From assembly GCA_024958995.1 (NCBI GenBank), contig JANXGZ010000269.1, forward strand, positions 1 to 32,798: 32,798 bases of DNA. The letters are read 5' to 3'. Below are positions 25,010 through 32,798 of this stretch, in pieces. The notes beneath the pieces are model-generated. The model was given only the letters and a program-made list of their open reading frames with translations. It did no database searches and was not told where the DNA came from. How positions within the stretch are numbered: position 1 is the stretch's first letter; every line of letters starts with the position of its first letter. A program made the position numbers and the translations under genes. The DNA comes from Methylococcales bacterium. GTDB lineage: Bacteria > Pseudomonadota > Gammaproteobacteria > Methylococcales > UBA1147.

Positions 25010-26125
25010 ATGCAGTTCAGTGTCAAGCAAACAGACGGCCGGGCCCGCATTGGACAAATGGTCTTTCCACGCGGCACGGTCAACACACCGACCTTCATGC
25101 CAGTTGGCACTTATGGGACAGTCAAGGCCATGACTCCCGAGGAACTGGTCGCATCGGGGGCCGAAATCGTGCTCGGCAACACCTTCCACCTGTTGCTGAG
25201 ACCTGGGACCGAGATTATCCGCAAACACGGCGGCCTGCACGGTTTCATGCACTGGAACGGCCCGATCCTGACCGATTCGGGAGGTTTCCAAGTATTCAGC
25301 CTTGGTAAAATCCGAAAGATTACCGAACAAGGAGTCGAGTTTCGATCGCCGATCAACGGCGGCCGTGTCTTCATGGGCCCCGAGGAGTCGATGAAGATCC
25401 AGCGGGATCTCGGTTCGGATATCGTCATGATCTTCGACGAATGCACCCCGTACCCTGCCACCATTGAACAGGCCCGATCATCGATGGAACTCTCACTAAG
25501 ATGGGCCAGACGCAGCAAAGAAGCGCACGGGGACAACCCGAACGCGCTGTTTGGAATCGTTCAGGGGGGCATGTACGAGGATCTCCGCCGTGAATCGCTG
25601 GACAACCTGACCTCCACCGGTTTCGATGGCTATGCCATAGGCGGACTATCGGTGGGGGAACCCAAGGAAGAGATGCACCGGGTCATCAACGACCTGGTCC
25701 CGCGAATGCCGGCGGACCAGCCGCGCTACCTGATGGGTGTGGGAACTCCCGAGGACCTCGTGGAGGGAGTGCGGCGCGGAATCGACATGTTCGATTGCGT
25801 CATGCCGACCCGCAACGCGAGGAACGGTTTCCTGTTTGTTTCGAATGGCATTCTCAAGATCCGCAACAGCCAGTTCGCGGACGATACTCGCCCACCTGAC
25901 GAATCCTGCAGCTGTTATACCTGCCAGAATTATTCCAGGGCCTACCTTCGTCATCTCGACAAGTGTGGCGAAATGTTGGGACCCCGCCTCAATACCATTC
26001 ACAACCTCCATCATTACCAAAAGCTAATGACGGACCTGAGGCAGGCAATTCATTCACAGACCCTTGATTCTTTTGTGCAGAATTTTTATCGTCAACGACG
26101 CAAATCTGCGCCGTTTATGTCATAA
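25010..26125 (+). CDS. tgt: tRNA-guanine transglycosylase
   Basis: Tgt replaces guanine at the wobble position of GUN-anticodon tRNAs with preQ1, the first tRNA-bound step of queuosine formation. The 371-residue TIM-barrel protein keeps the catalytic D89 in DSGGFQVF and the nucleophile D262 in MFDCVMPTRNARNG (E. coli D264). The zinc site is C300, C302 and C305 (CSCYTC) with a histidine shortly after. GNTFHLLLRPG and GGLSVGEPKEEM are typical. The ATG at 25010 gives the expected MQFSVKQTDG start. The usual upstream neighbour queA is missing: msrQ is upstream instead. yajC, secD and secF follow in the standard gammaproteobacterial order. Confidence 0.98.
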   Translation: MQFSVKQTDGRARIGQMVFPRGTVNTPTFMPVGTYGTVKAMTPEELVASGAEIVLGNTFHLLLRPGTEIIRKHGGLHGFMHWNGPILTDSGGFQVFSLGKIRKITEQGVEFRSPINGGRVFMGPEESMKIQRDLGSDIVMIFDECTPYPATIEQARSSMELSLRWARRSKEAHGDNPNALFGIVQGGMYEDLRRESLDNLTSTGFDGYAIGGLSVGEPKEEMHRVINDLVPRMPADQPRYLMGVGTPEDLVEGVRRGIDMFDCVMPTRNARNGFLFVSNGILKIRNSQFADDTRPPDESCSCYTCQNYSRAYLRHLDKCGEMLGPRLNTIHNLHHYQKLMTDLRQAIHSQTLDSFVQNFYRQRRKSAPFMS

Positions 26126-26163
26126 TTACTGGTTTACCTCAATTGTTTAATACGGAGAGATCC

Positions 26164-26511
26164 ATGGGATTTTTTATATCTGACGCCTACGCTGCCGCGC
26201 CCGCCCAGGACCCAGGGATGGCTGGCATAATTTTTCCTCTCGCAATAATTTTTGTATTTTACATGCTGTTCGTCCGCCCCCAGCAAAAAAAGGCCAAGGA
26301 ACACAAGAACCTGGTTTCCGCACTGAACCGCGGAGCGGAAATCGTCACCAACGGCGGCATCCTGGGCAAGGTTGTCGAACTTGACGAAAATTTTGTACGA
26401 ATCGAAGTCGGCGAAAACAGTCACCTTCAGATCCAGCGCGATTCGATCACGACCCTGATGCCGCGGGGCACGTACAAGAACACGATGAAGAAAATAAAAC
26501 AGAAAACTTAG
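26164..26511 (+). CDS. yajC: Preprotein translocase subunit YajC
   Basis: YajC is a small inner-membrane accessory of the SecDF complex, which aids the SecYEG translocon. With the ATG at 26164 it has 115 residues; GGAG (26154-26157) lies six bases upstream and decides the start over the in-frame ATG at 26143. The single membrane helix IIFPLAIIFVFYMLFVRP is followed by the conserved QQKKAKEHKN and the C-terminal domain with VTNGGILGKVVELDENFVRI. It is 38 bp after tgt and 12 bp before secD. Confidence 0.97.
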   Translation: MGFFISDAYAAAPAQDPGMAGIIFPLAIIFVFYMLFVRPQQKKAKEHKNLVSALNRGAEIVTNGGILGKVVELDENFVRIEVGENSHLQIQRDSITTLMPRGTYKNTMKKIKQKT

Positions 26512-26523
26512 GTCTCCGAATCC

Positions 26524-28374
26524 ATGGAAAACCGCTTCCCCATCTGGAAGAATCTGCTTGTGGTCACGGTCGTCGTGATCGGAATTTTCTTCTCTCTGCC
26601 AAACCTGTACGGACAGGATCCATCGATCCAGATCTCCGCACAGCGGAAAGCTACGCTCAACGAATCCACGCTGGAGTCGGTCAAACAGTCCCTCGGCCAG
26701 GCCGAGATCACCCCGATTTCCGCAGTGCTCGAAGAAAATTCGATTCTGGTGCGCTTCAATGACACCGATGACCAGCTGAAAGCATCAGACTGGGTCAAGG
26801 AAGGCCTAGGAAGCGATTATACCGTAGCCCTGAACCTAGCGCCCTCAACACCCGACTGGATGCAGTCAATGGACGCGAACCCCATGTACCTGGGGCTTGA
26901 TCTTCGTGGAGGCGTTCATTTTCTGCTCGATGTCGACATGGAAACCGCGATTCGTCAGGCGGAAGAACGCTACACCGCGGACATCCGGTCGGCACTCAGG
27001 AACGCCAAGGTGCGTTACCTTGCCGTGCAGCGTGAAAACGGCAAGATCCGGGTGAAATTCAAGGACAGGGAAACTCTCGAAGCGGGTATCAGAGTCTTCG
27101 ACAAGGAATTGGCAAACCTCAAGATCTCGGAAAATGAAAGCAACTTTAGGCTGACTGCAACCATCAGCGAGGCAGAACAGAAGGAAATCAGAAAATTTGC
27201 TCTGGCTCAGAACATGACCACCCTGCGAAACCGCGTGAACGAGCTCGGAGTCGCCGAACCAGTTATCCAGCAACAGGGCGATCATCGCATCGTGGTGCAG
27301 CTGCCCGGAGTCCAGGACACCACCCAGGCGAAAGACATCCTGGGCGCCACCGCCACACTGGAAATGCGGATGGTGGATGTCGAGCACGATGTGCAAAATG
27401 CGATCAGGAACCATGCCCCGATCGGTACCCGGATCTATTACGAACGCGACGGCAACCCAGTATTGCTCAAACGTCGCGTTATTGTGACCGGAAACCAGAT
27501 CGTGGATGCCTCATCCGGACTCGATCAGCAGAACGGAGCCCCTTCCGTCTTCATCAGTCTGAATGGCGTCGGCGCGAAAAAGATGGGCAAGACAACCCGG
27601 GCCAATATCGGCAAACAGATGGCCGTTGTGTTTATTGAGAACAAGGTCCATACGACCACCGAGAACGGAGAAAAGATCCGCAAAAAAACCCAGGTTGAAG
27701 AAGTCATTAACGTGGCAACGATCCGGGATTCTTTCAGCAAGCGGTTCCAGATTACCGGCCTGGACAGCACACGCGAAGCGCGTAACCTGGCTCTGCTGCT
27801 CAGAGCAGGAGCCCTGGCCGCACCCGTTGAAATCGTCGAAGAGCGAACGGTCGGACCAAGCCTTGGCAAGGATAACATCGAGCGGGGATTAACATCGGTC
27901 ATCGCCGGTTTTGCAGTGGTTTTGGTTTTCATGGCTGTTTACTACAAGGTATTCGGAATCGTTGCCAACCTCGCTCTGACCATCAACCTGGTCCTGATCG
28001 TATCGGTTCTTTCCATGCTTCAGGCCACGCTAACCCTTCCAGGTATCGCTGGAATCGTATTGACGGTCGGTATGGCAGTGGATGCAAACGTGCTGATTTT
28101 CGAGCGTATCCGTGAAGAAATTCGCAATGGAAACTCACCACAGAGCAGTATATATTTCGGCTACGAAAAAGCCTTTTCAACGATCTTCGATGCCAATGTA
28201 ACCACGCTACTCGTGGCGCTCGTGCTTTTCGGGTTTGGTACCGGCCCGATCAAGGGTTTCGCGGTGACACTGTCGATCGGAATCTTGACCTCCATGTTTA
28301 CCGCCATCATGGGAACCCGCAGCTTGATAAACCTGATTTATGGCAACAAGCGAGTAAAGAAGCTCGCCATCTGA
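26524..28374 (+). CDS. secD: Protein translocase subunit SecD
   Basis: SecD, with SecF, uses the proton gradient to complete protein export through SecYEG. The 616-residue protein has a first membrane helix (WKNLLVVTVVVIGIFFSLP, residues about 8-26), a large periplasmic region with P1 head and base domains, and five C-terminal helices from about residue 460. YLGLDLRGGVHFLLDVDM marks the start of the periplasmic domain, NMTTLRNRVNELGVAEP the middle, and VGMAVDANVLIFERIREE the conserved proton-relay helix of the RND fold. Length is typical for gammaproteobacteria. It begins 12 bp after yajC and is followed by secF 30 bp downstream. Confidence 0.98.
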   Translation: MENRFPIWKNLLVVTVVVIGIFFSLPNLYGQDPSIQISAQRKATLNESTLESVKQSLGQAEITPISAVLEENSILVRFNDTDDQLKASDWVKEGLGSDYTVALNLAPSTPDWMQSMDANPMYLGLDLRGGVHFLLDVDMETAIRQAEERYTADIRSALRNAKVRYLAVQRENGKIRVKFKDRETLEAGIRVFDKELANLKISENESNFRLTATISEAEQKEIRKFALAQNMTTLRNRVNELGVAEPVIQQQGDHRIVVQLPGVQDTTQAKDILGATATLEMRMVDVEHDVQNAIRNHAPIGTRIYYERDGNPVLLKRRVIVTGNQIVDASSGLDQQNGAPSVFISLNGVGAKKMGKTTRANIGKQMAVVFIENKVHTTTENGEKIRKKTQVEEVINVATIRDSFSKRFQITGLDSTREARNLALLLRAGALAAPVEIVEERTVGPSLGKDNIERGLTSVIAGFAVVLVFMAVYYKVFGIVANLALTINLVLIVSVLSMLQATLTLPGIAGIVLTVGMAVDANVLIFERIREEIRNGNSPQSSIYFGYEKAFSTIFDANVTTLLVALVLFGFGTGPIKGFAVTLSIGILTSMFTAIMGTRSLINLIYGNKRVKKLAI

Positions 28375-28404
28375 AGGTCCAGTTGAGTTCAGGAGAAACT
28401 GAAA

Positions 28405-29337
28405 GTGGATTTATCGAAATCAAATTTTGATTTTCTAGGAAAACGCCGGATTGCGCTGATCGTTTCCAGTCTGTTGCTGGCCACTTCGATTGTCTCCCTG
28501 GCCATCAACGGGCTTCGTCTGGGAATCGATTTTACCGGCGGTACGCTACTCGAAGTCAGCTACGAACAAACGGTGGAACTTCCCGGGATCCGGAAGATAC
28601 TTGAGACCGCCAACCTCGGGGATGCATCGGTGCAACACTTTGGCACGTCCAAGGAAGTACTCATCCGGTTACCGCTCAAAGAAGGCATTAGCACCGCCGA
28701 CCTGAGCAACCAGGTCATGGATTTGCTGAATACGTTAGGCGAAGCCCAGGGTAAGCAACTTCGAGTCGAGTTCGTTGGCCCGCAGGTTGGGGACGAATTG
28801 ACCGAGGATGGCGGCCTGGCACTTCTTTACTCGATGTTCGGCATCCTGATGTATGTCACCTGGCGCTTCGAATACAAATTCGCCCTCGGCTCCGTAGCAG
28901 CCCTGGCACACGACGTCATCTTGACCCTGGGCTTCTTTTCACTGCTTGGATTCGAGTTCGATCTGACGGTGCTGGCAGCCGTTCTTGCGGTCATCGGCTA
29001 TTCTCTGAACGATACCATCGTGGTTTATGACCGCATCCGGGAAAACTTCAGAAAAATGCGCAAGGGAACGCCCGAGCAGATCATGAACACGTCCCTGAAC
29101 CAGACCCTGAGCAGAACAATCATGACCTCGCTTACTACCCTGCTGGTTCTTGTCGCACTGGCAATGCTCGGTGGGGAAATCATCCACAATTTCTCACTTG
29201 CACTGATTGTTGGCGTACTGATTGGCACCTACTCTTCAATTTACATTGCCAGCCCGATGGTCCTTGGACTGGGAGTCACGCAGGCCGACCTGATTCCGCC
29301 AGAGAAAGAAGGTGGGGATTTCGATCTGAAGCCGTAA
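28405..29337 (+). CDS. secF: Protein translocase subunit SecF
   Basis: SecF is the second half of the SecDF export motor. The 310-residue protein has an N-terminal helix after FLGKRRIALIVSSLLL, a short periplasmic domain beginning LRLGIDFTGGTLLEV, and five further membrane helices. VIGYSLNDTIVVYDRIREN is the RND signature, and SRTIMTSLTTLLVLVALAML the following helix. The start is GTG at 28405 with AGGAG (28391-28395) nine bases upstream. secF ends the tgt-yajC-secD-secF run. I see no clear terminator in the 148 bp before the convergent hydrolase gene. Confidence 0.98.
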   Translation: MDLSKSNFDFLGKRRIALIVSSLLLATSIVSLAINGLRLGIDFTGGTLLEVSYEQTVELPGIRKILETANLGDASVQHFGTSKEVLIRLPLKEGISTADLSNQVMDLLNTLGEAQGKQLRVEFVGPQVGDELTEDGGLALLYSMFGILMYVTWRFEYKFALGSVAALAHDVILTLGFFSLLGFEFDLTVLAAVLAVIGYSLNDTIVVYDRIRENFRKMRKGTPEQIMNTSLNQTLSRTIMTSLTTLLVLVALAMLGGEIIHNFSLALIVGVLIGTYSSIYIASPMVLGLGVTQADLIPPEKEGGDFDLKP

Positions 29338-29485
29338 AACATGAAGGCACAAAGAGATAGCGGGGCCGTGCGTTGTTGAATGAGAGGAAGCCCGCTAGTT
29401 CCCATACCAATAGCCCGCAGACAAGAAAATCAAGTTCTGCATTGGAAGAGCCAGGTAACAAACGCCTTGGGTGTAACTGATCTAA

Positions 29486-30109
29486 TCAGGAAACGATCTC
29501 CCCTAGCACATGTCTGAAACACTGAACAAGTTGCCAAAAGCGATTGTTCGGATTCCACCGTGTCCCACAGGCTGACAGCTCAAACAGCTGTTTTCTGAGA
29601 CCAAAAGTCAGTTCCACCTGCAAACCCTTGCCCGTGATGCCCCGGTTACAAATGTTCATCGAGGCTATACCCTGTCGGGTTGGACTAGGGTCATTACCGG
29701 CATCGAAGCCCGCCAACCTGCACGATTCGGTCACGTGGGCCCTGAAATCGAGATCGAGTCCCCCAAGGTAAACCGCTTCCTCATTGCCTCTGGCTCCGTG
29801 AATGGTCATCACCCTTTCTGCCCGACTGACCAGCGCCAGAGCACCGGGCTCATCAAAACAGTTGCTGGTGATGTGCAGAGCCTTATTGGTTGAAAGGACC
29901 GACTTTATGCCCTCAAAGCAATAAAAGCTGTGTTCTTGGCCTGCCACGGCTTCAACAACCTGAGAGGTGCCGCGTTCGATTCTTCCGCCATGTGGAGCCA
30001 CAACCGCTATTCCGGTAGCCCCTTCGCGGCTGCGTATTCGGTAATCCTGGCCCTCGACTTCATTTTGCTGAAGATCAAAGAAATTACGGTATTGCTCGGT
30101 CAGCAGCAT
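29486..30109 (-). CDS. Poly-gamma-glutamate hydrolase family protein
   Basis: This 207-residue protein resembles the zinc-dependent poly-gamma-glutamate hydrolases first described in Bacillus phages (PghP-like, DUF867). Family signs are REGATGIAVVAPHGGRIERG with H40 and E45 as likely zinc ligands, YCFEG, LHITSNCFDEPGALAL, and H104 in VMTIHGARG. NICNRGITGKGLQVELTFGLR near the C-terminus is also typical. I see no signal peptide. I chose the ATG at 30109 because MLLTEQYRNFFDL matches how relatives start; an ATG at 30160 would add 17 residues and neither has a strong ribosome-binding site. No capsule (capBCA/pgs) genes are near, so it may act on an imported polymer or a different gamma-linked peptide. 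Codon use is unremarkable. Confidence 0.85.
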   Translation of the reverse strand: MLLTEQYRNFFDLQQNEVEGQDYRIRSREGATGIAVVAPHGGRIERGTSQVVEAVAGQEHSFYCFEGIKSVLSTNKALHITSNCFDEPGALALVSRAERVMTIHGARGNEEAVYLGGLDLDFRAHVTESCRLAGFDAGNDPSPTRQGIASMNICNRGITGKGLQVELTFGLRKQLFELSACGTRWNPNNRFWQLVQCFRHVLGEIVS

Positions 30110-30412
30110 GAACTTTGGTCGGCCAAACTCCGGAATGTGAATACAATGTAAAATGGACATCTCAGAAACAACCGATGCCGCAGCATACCTTCCAGCCGAT
30201 CCGTTTGGTCAACAGTCCGTAAAAAACCCGTTCCAAAGACCGCGTCACCGGCCGTTCCAAACTCGAATCCGATTCAGTACGATTGAGATCAGGGTTGCGT
30301 CCAGGAAATAGGACCGAATCAAGCACTGGAACTTCTGGTTGCACTCAAACACCCGGGCAACCCTGTCACCAGAACACCCCGGTTGCCGCGTTACACAGAA
30401 CAAAACCGCCGC

Positions 30413-32188
30413 TTAGGTCGCCTCTACTGTTTTCATCGTCCACCCCCACAAGTACAACCTGAACAGATGATACAGTGACGCCCATTTCGAAAGCTTTATC
30501 TCGCCACAATAGACCTTGATATCCTTCTCAATCAACCCCATGGAATTCGCTTTGGAATCGAACAGCCCATCACCTTCCCAGCGGTCCGGATCAAGACTGA
30601 TGGCGTAAGGATTGATCCGACCCCTGGCCTTCAGGGATTCCACCCTCTCCGGCATGGTCGATTCAACGGCTCGCAGGAACCAAACGCGCACAACATCCTC
30701 GAGCATTCGGCAGTTTTTCTCCATATCGCGCAGGGCACGTTCCTGCGATTTGTTCCTCGACAATTCCACGTGGGCGCGTGAAAGGTAGGAATACAGATGC
30801 GGGTACCTGGTAAAGTCGGGGGCCTGGGTCGAACACGGCATTCTCGCCCAGTCCTTGAACATTTGTTGCATGCGCAGATTAAGGGCCAGGGTATTCTTCA
30901 TGTAATGGGTGCGGGAAAGCAGGCCCGGCTTCTGGAAGATCTTGAAGAACGAAAGCGGAGCAAAAAAGCCCCAGTAAAAGCCCGTATCCCAGTACAGCTT
31001 GGCCATCATGACGTGCCCCTTGTCAAAGATGTGGTACGAACCGTTGAATAGTTGCATCAAGTTGTTGGTCAGGGTCAGGTAGAAACTGTTGAACTCATCG
31101 ACATCTGCCGGAGTCAGATCACCCTTATAATCCCGGGTAATCATCTCCACCGCGATATTGTTGCTCATGGCGATGAAATCGAGGCCATAGCTGTACAGAG
31201 GATCAAGAAAAACCCCCGCCTCACCCACGCAAGCCCATCGATCGGAAGAAAAGGTCTGGTGAGAACCGTAGCTGCAATTCTTGAAGCAGCGGAAATCGAG
31301 GGGAACCTTACCGTCAAGGTGATCCGCAATCACCGGCTCATGCTCTTGCAGCCACTTCAGGGCCAGGGCGTAATTGCTCCGCTGCTTGATCGGATGGAGT
31401 TCTTCCGTCGCCACGATGCCGATACTGGTATGGCCGGATCCCAGCGGGATGACCCATACCCAGTAACCGTAGCCCATCAGGTGATTGGTGGAGAAATACC
31501 GAATATCGTCCGGGTCACGCTCAGAATGCCATTCTCCTCGTTCGACGAAGTCGTTAATATCAAAACGGCCCTCAATTCGGAACCAGGCAGCTCCAAGCTT
31601 GTGTTCCCAGCGGTTCTTGAGTTTGAGCTTGGACTGGATAAAAAACCGGCGCCCGGTCGCGTCAACCAACCAACGGCAATTGACCGTGGCTGTCTCCTCA
31701 GAATCCGGCTGCTGCATCCGGACCGTATGGCGTGCGCCCGATGAACCCAATACAAAGTCGCGTAATCCGTAACCCTCGAAAAGCTGGATCCCTTCATCGA
31801 CCAGCATTTCCCTGACATCGTTCTCGAACACTCCCCGGTCGATCTGGTAGGCCGGAAGCAAAGGCAGGCACGGAGGCCCCATCTCAGGTCTTTCCTCCAA
31901 AGGACGGTCAGACTGACCAGGGAAAAATCGCAGTCCATTCTTAAGGAAATGCTTTTCCTTAAGATAGTCATGAAAACCAAGAACCCGTCCGATGTAATTC
32001 GAACCGCCCTCGACAGACGATTCACCAACCTTGAAACCGGCCTCCGGCAACGGCCTGGAGGTCTTTTCGATGACCGCTACGGACAACTGCGGGAGGACCT
32101 GATGAAGATGCTTAGCCAGACTCAGACCTGCCAGCCCGCCGCCACAGATCACCACGTCATATTCCGACTTTAAGTCTATTTCCTGCAT
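30413..32188 (-). CDS. Flavin-dependent halogenase-like FAD enzyme (tryptophan halogenase family)
   Basis: This 591-residue protein is a flavin-dependent halogenase-type monooxygenase. The FAD fold is VVICGGGLAG (GGGLAG at 16-21). K53 in FKVGESS fits the lysine that carries the hypohalous acid in halogenases. The halogenase motif WxWxIP is present as WVWVIP (243-248), and FxxPxxSxG as FLDPLYSYG (327-335). The KNGLRFFPG segment is like members that act on substrates other than free tryptophan. The ATG at 32188 has AGAGG five bases upstream; a GTG at 32209 is less likely. No flavin reductase, carrier protein or biosynthetic cluster is visible, so the substrate is unknown. The downstream hydrolase gene is 303 bp away and may be separate. 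Halogenation itself is inferred from the motifs. Confidence 0.88.
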   Translation of the reverse strand: MQEIDLKSEYDVVICGGGLAGLSLAKHLHQVLPQLSVAVIEKTSRPLPEAGFKVGESSVEGGSNYIGRVLGFHDYLKEKHFLKNGLRFFPGQSDRPLEERPEMGPPCLPLLPAYQIDRGVFENDVREMLVDEGIQLFEGYGLRDFVLGSSGARHTVRMQQPDSEETATVNCRWLVDATGRRFFIQSKLKLKNRWEHKLGAAWFRIEGRFDINDFVERGEWHSERDPDDIRYFSTNHLMGYGYWVWVIPLGSGHTSIGIVATEELHPIKQRSNYALALKWLQEHEPVIADHLDGKVPLDFRCFKNCSYGSHQTFSSDRWACVGEAGVFLDPLYSYGLDFIAMSNNIAVEMITRDYKGDLTPADVDEFNSFYLTLTNNLMQLFNGSYHIFDKGHVMMAKLYWDTGFYWGFFAPLSFFKIFQKPGLLSRTHYMKNTLALNLRMQQMFKDWARMPCSTQAPDFTRYPHLYSYLSRAHVELSRNKSQERALRDMEKNCRMLEDVVRVWFLRAVESTMPERVESLKARGRINPYAISLDPDRWEGDGLFDSKANSMGLIEKDIKVYCGEIKLSKWASLYHLFRLYLWGWTMKTVEAT

Positions 32189-32257
32189 ACCAACCTCTCT
32201 ACTAAACACCTGAACCGATTCCAGATAATCGGCGTGGATGATAATCCCAAAGCCTCG

Positions 32258-32275
32258 CTGCCCGCAACCGGGCAG
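32258..32275. repeat. Inverted repeat, 7 bp perfect stem
   Basis: CTGCCCG (32258-32264) pairs with CGGGCAG (32269-32275) around a CAAC loop, 70-87 bp before the halogenase start codon. There is no T run on either side, so it is not a standard terminator. It could be a leader hairpin or an operator. Confidence 0.5.
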
Positions 32276-32622
32276 ACCAAGAGTTCTGTGAATACGTTGA
32301 ACGAGTGACCCACTTCATCGCAATCCCACCACACATCCATCTAGGATTCTCAAAACTTCAAGAAGACCCTTCGCAACAACCTAGACATAGAATCTTTGAT
32401 CATGGACTTAGATATCCTCAAATCATTATTCCAGTCTACCGGCCAAAAACAAAGCATCCAGATCACCCGGAAATAGCCTTATCTTTGCCCCGAATAGTCG
32501 TTACTCCGACGCCGATTCAATCGATAAGAAAGCCTGGTCCATCTTCTGTTGCACAGCGCTGGTCACTACCGGAGACGGACCGAATTCAGTTATTCTCCCT
32601 TTCATGCATTTAAGAATGAACA

Positions 32623-32642
32623 GCGATGGTCGCGACCATCGC
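32623..32642. repeat. Perfect 20 bp palindrome
   Basis: GCGATGGTCGCGACCATCGC reads the same on both strands with no loop. It lies 46 bp beyond the stop of the nucleotidyltransferase fragment and about 435 bp before the halogenase start. With no T run it does not look like a terminator; a dimeric DNA-binding protein site is one possibility. Confidence 0.6.
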
Positions 32643-32687
32643 ATCGACCAGTTTGCCGAAATCCGACAGCACCGACCCCGGCCGAAG

Positions 32688-32798
32688 TCAGACTGACCCG
32701 ACTTTTCCGAATACCGCTTTACTGACCTGTTCTTCGGCAAGCCTTAACCGGCCCAGAGTCCCGAGATCCATCCAGAATCCCTGGTACATTTCCGCACT
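32688..32798 (-). CDS. Sugar nucleotidyltransferase, C-terminal fragment (truncated by window edge)
   Basis: The minus strand is open from the window end at 32798 to a TGA at 32688, giving 36 residues. They include MYQGFWMDLGTLGRLRLAEE, which matches the C-terminal GxWxDxGTxxRL signature of NTP-sugar transferases such as mannose-1-phosphate guanylyltransferase, glucose-1-phosphate thymidylyltransferase or MurU. The fragment is too short to choose between them. No complete start-to-stop frame is available because the rest of the gene is outside the window. Confidence 0.65.
   Translation of the reverse strand, partial: SAEMYQGFWMDLGTLGRLRLAEEQVSKAVFGKVGSV

Larger units (their letters stand above)
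32189..32687. other. Gene-free spacer upstream of the halogenase gene
   Basis: About 500 bp with no supportable gene. It should hold the promoter of the halogenase gene and the end of the nucleotidyltransferase transcript. Two inverted repeats are visible and listed separately. The short open frames (for example 32305-32613 plus) have no domain and no ribosome-binding site. Confidence 0.6.

Noticed and set aside
24714..25133. 139-codon open frame between msrQ and tgt, a possible queA remnant
   Set aside because: The translation shows no queA motifs and overlaps msrQ and tgt at both ends.
31052..31744. 230-codon open frame antisense to the halogenase gene
   Set aside because: A mirror of the halogenase coding strand; no start site or domain of its own.
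32501..32740. 79-codon minus-strand frame near the window end
   Set aside because: It overlaps in another frame the better supported nucleotidyltransferase C-terminus and has no known features.

Overview
This 32.8 kb window looks like chromosome of a gammaproteobacterium, probably an uncultured or marine sulfur-oxidising type. The housekeeping proteins are of gammaproteobacterial type: RNase E with its MKRML start, the tgt-yajC-secD-secF order, a YfhL-type ferredoxin beside coaD, and a pair of M16 peptidases beside rsmD. A type II sulfide:quinone oxidoreductase points to sulfide oxidation or detoxification. Base composition is even and moderately GC. I see no rRNA, tRNA, CRISPR array, insertion sequence or prophage block. 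The assignment is an inference from gene content; no marker tree was possible.

Layout. 1-2529 (+): the 3' end of gltB, then gltD (NADPH glutamate synthase, nitrogen assimilation). 2530-3419: about 890 bp without a gene, holding a strong extended -10 promoter and an unusually long presumptive 5' leader for RNase E. 3420-7523 (+): rne and xseA. 7595-13289 (-): a tight six-gene operon, read from right to left as M16 protease (active subunit), M16 homologue (inactive subunit), rsmD, coaD, ferredoxin, ggt. 13381-15578 (+): cyoE (heme O synthase) and sqr, closed by a textbook bidirectional terminator. 15683-17390: two small unknown membrane proteins and lgt. 17562-18803 (-): an RhlB-like family 1 glycosyltransferase.

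18948-22233 (+): a beta-hydroxyacid dehydrogenase and hydroxypyruvate isomerase, which together suggest glyoxylate/hydroxypyruvate conversion to glycerate. They are followed at 8-10 bp spacing by a one-helix membrane protein and an HTTM (vitamin K carboxylase-like) membrane protein. 22341-23063: a Sel1-repeat lipoprotein. 23223-24829: msrP-msrQ (periplasmic methionine sulfoxide repair). 25010-29337: tgt-yajC-secD-secF (queuosine tRNA modification and the Sec accessory translocase). 29486-32188 (-): a poly-gamma-glutamate hydrolase-like protein and an orphan flavin-dependent halogenase-like enzyme. 32688-32798 (-): the last codons of a sugar nucleotidyltransferase.

Most of the window is well-understood core metabolism and cell-envelope function. 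The parts that deserve a second look are the hydroxypyruvate isomerase/HTTM gene string, the orphan halogenase, the complementary M16 pair, the RNase E leader and tail, and the two uncharacterised membrane proteins next to sqr.
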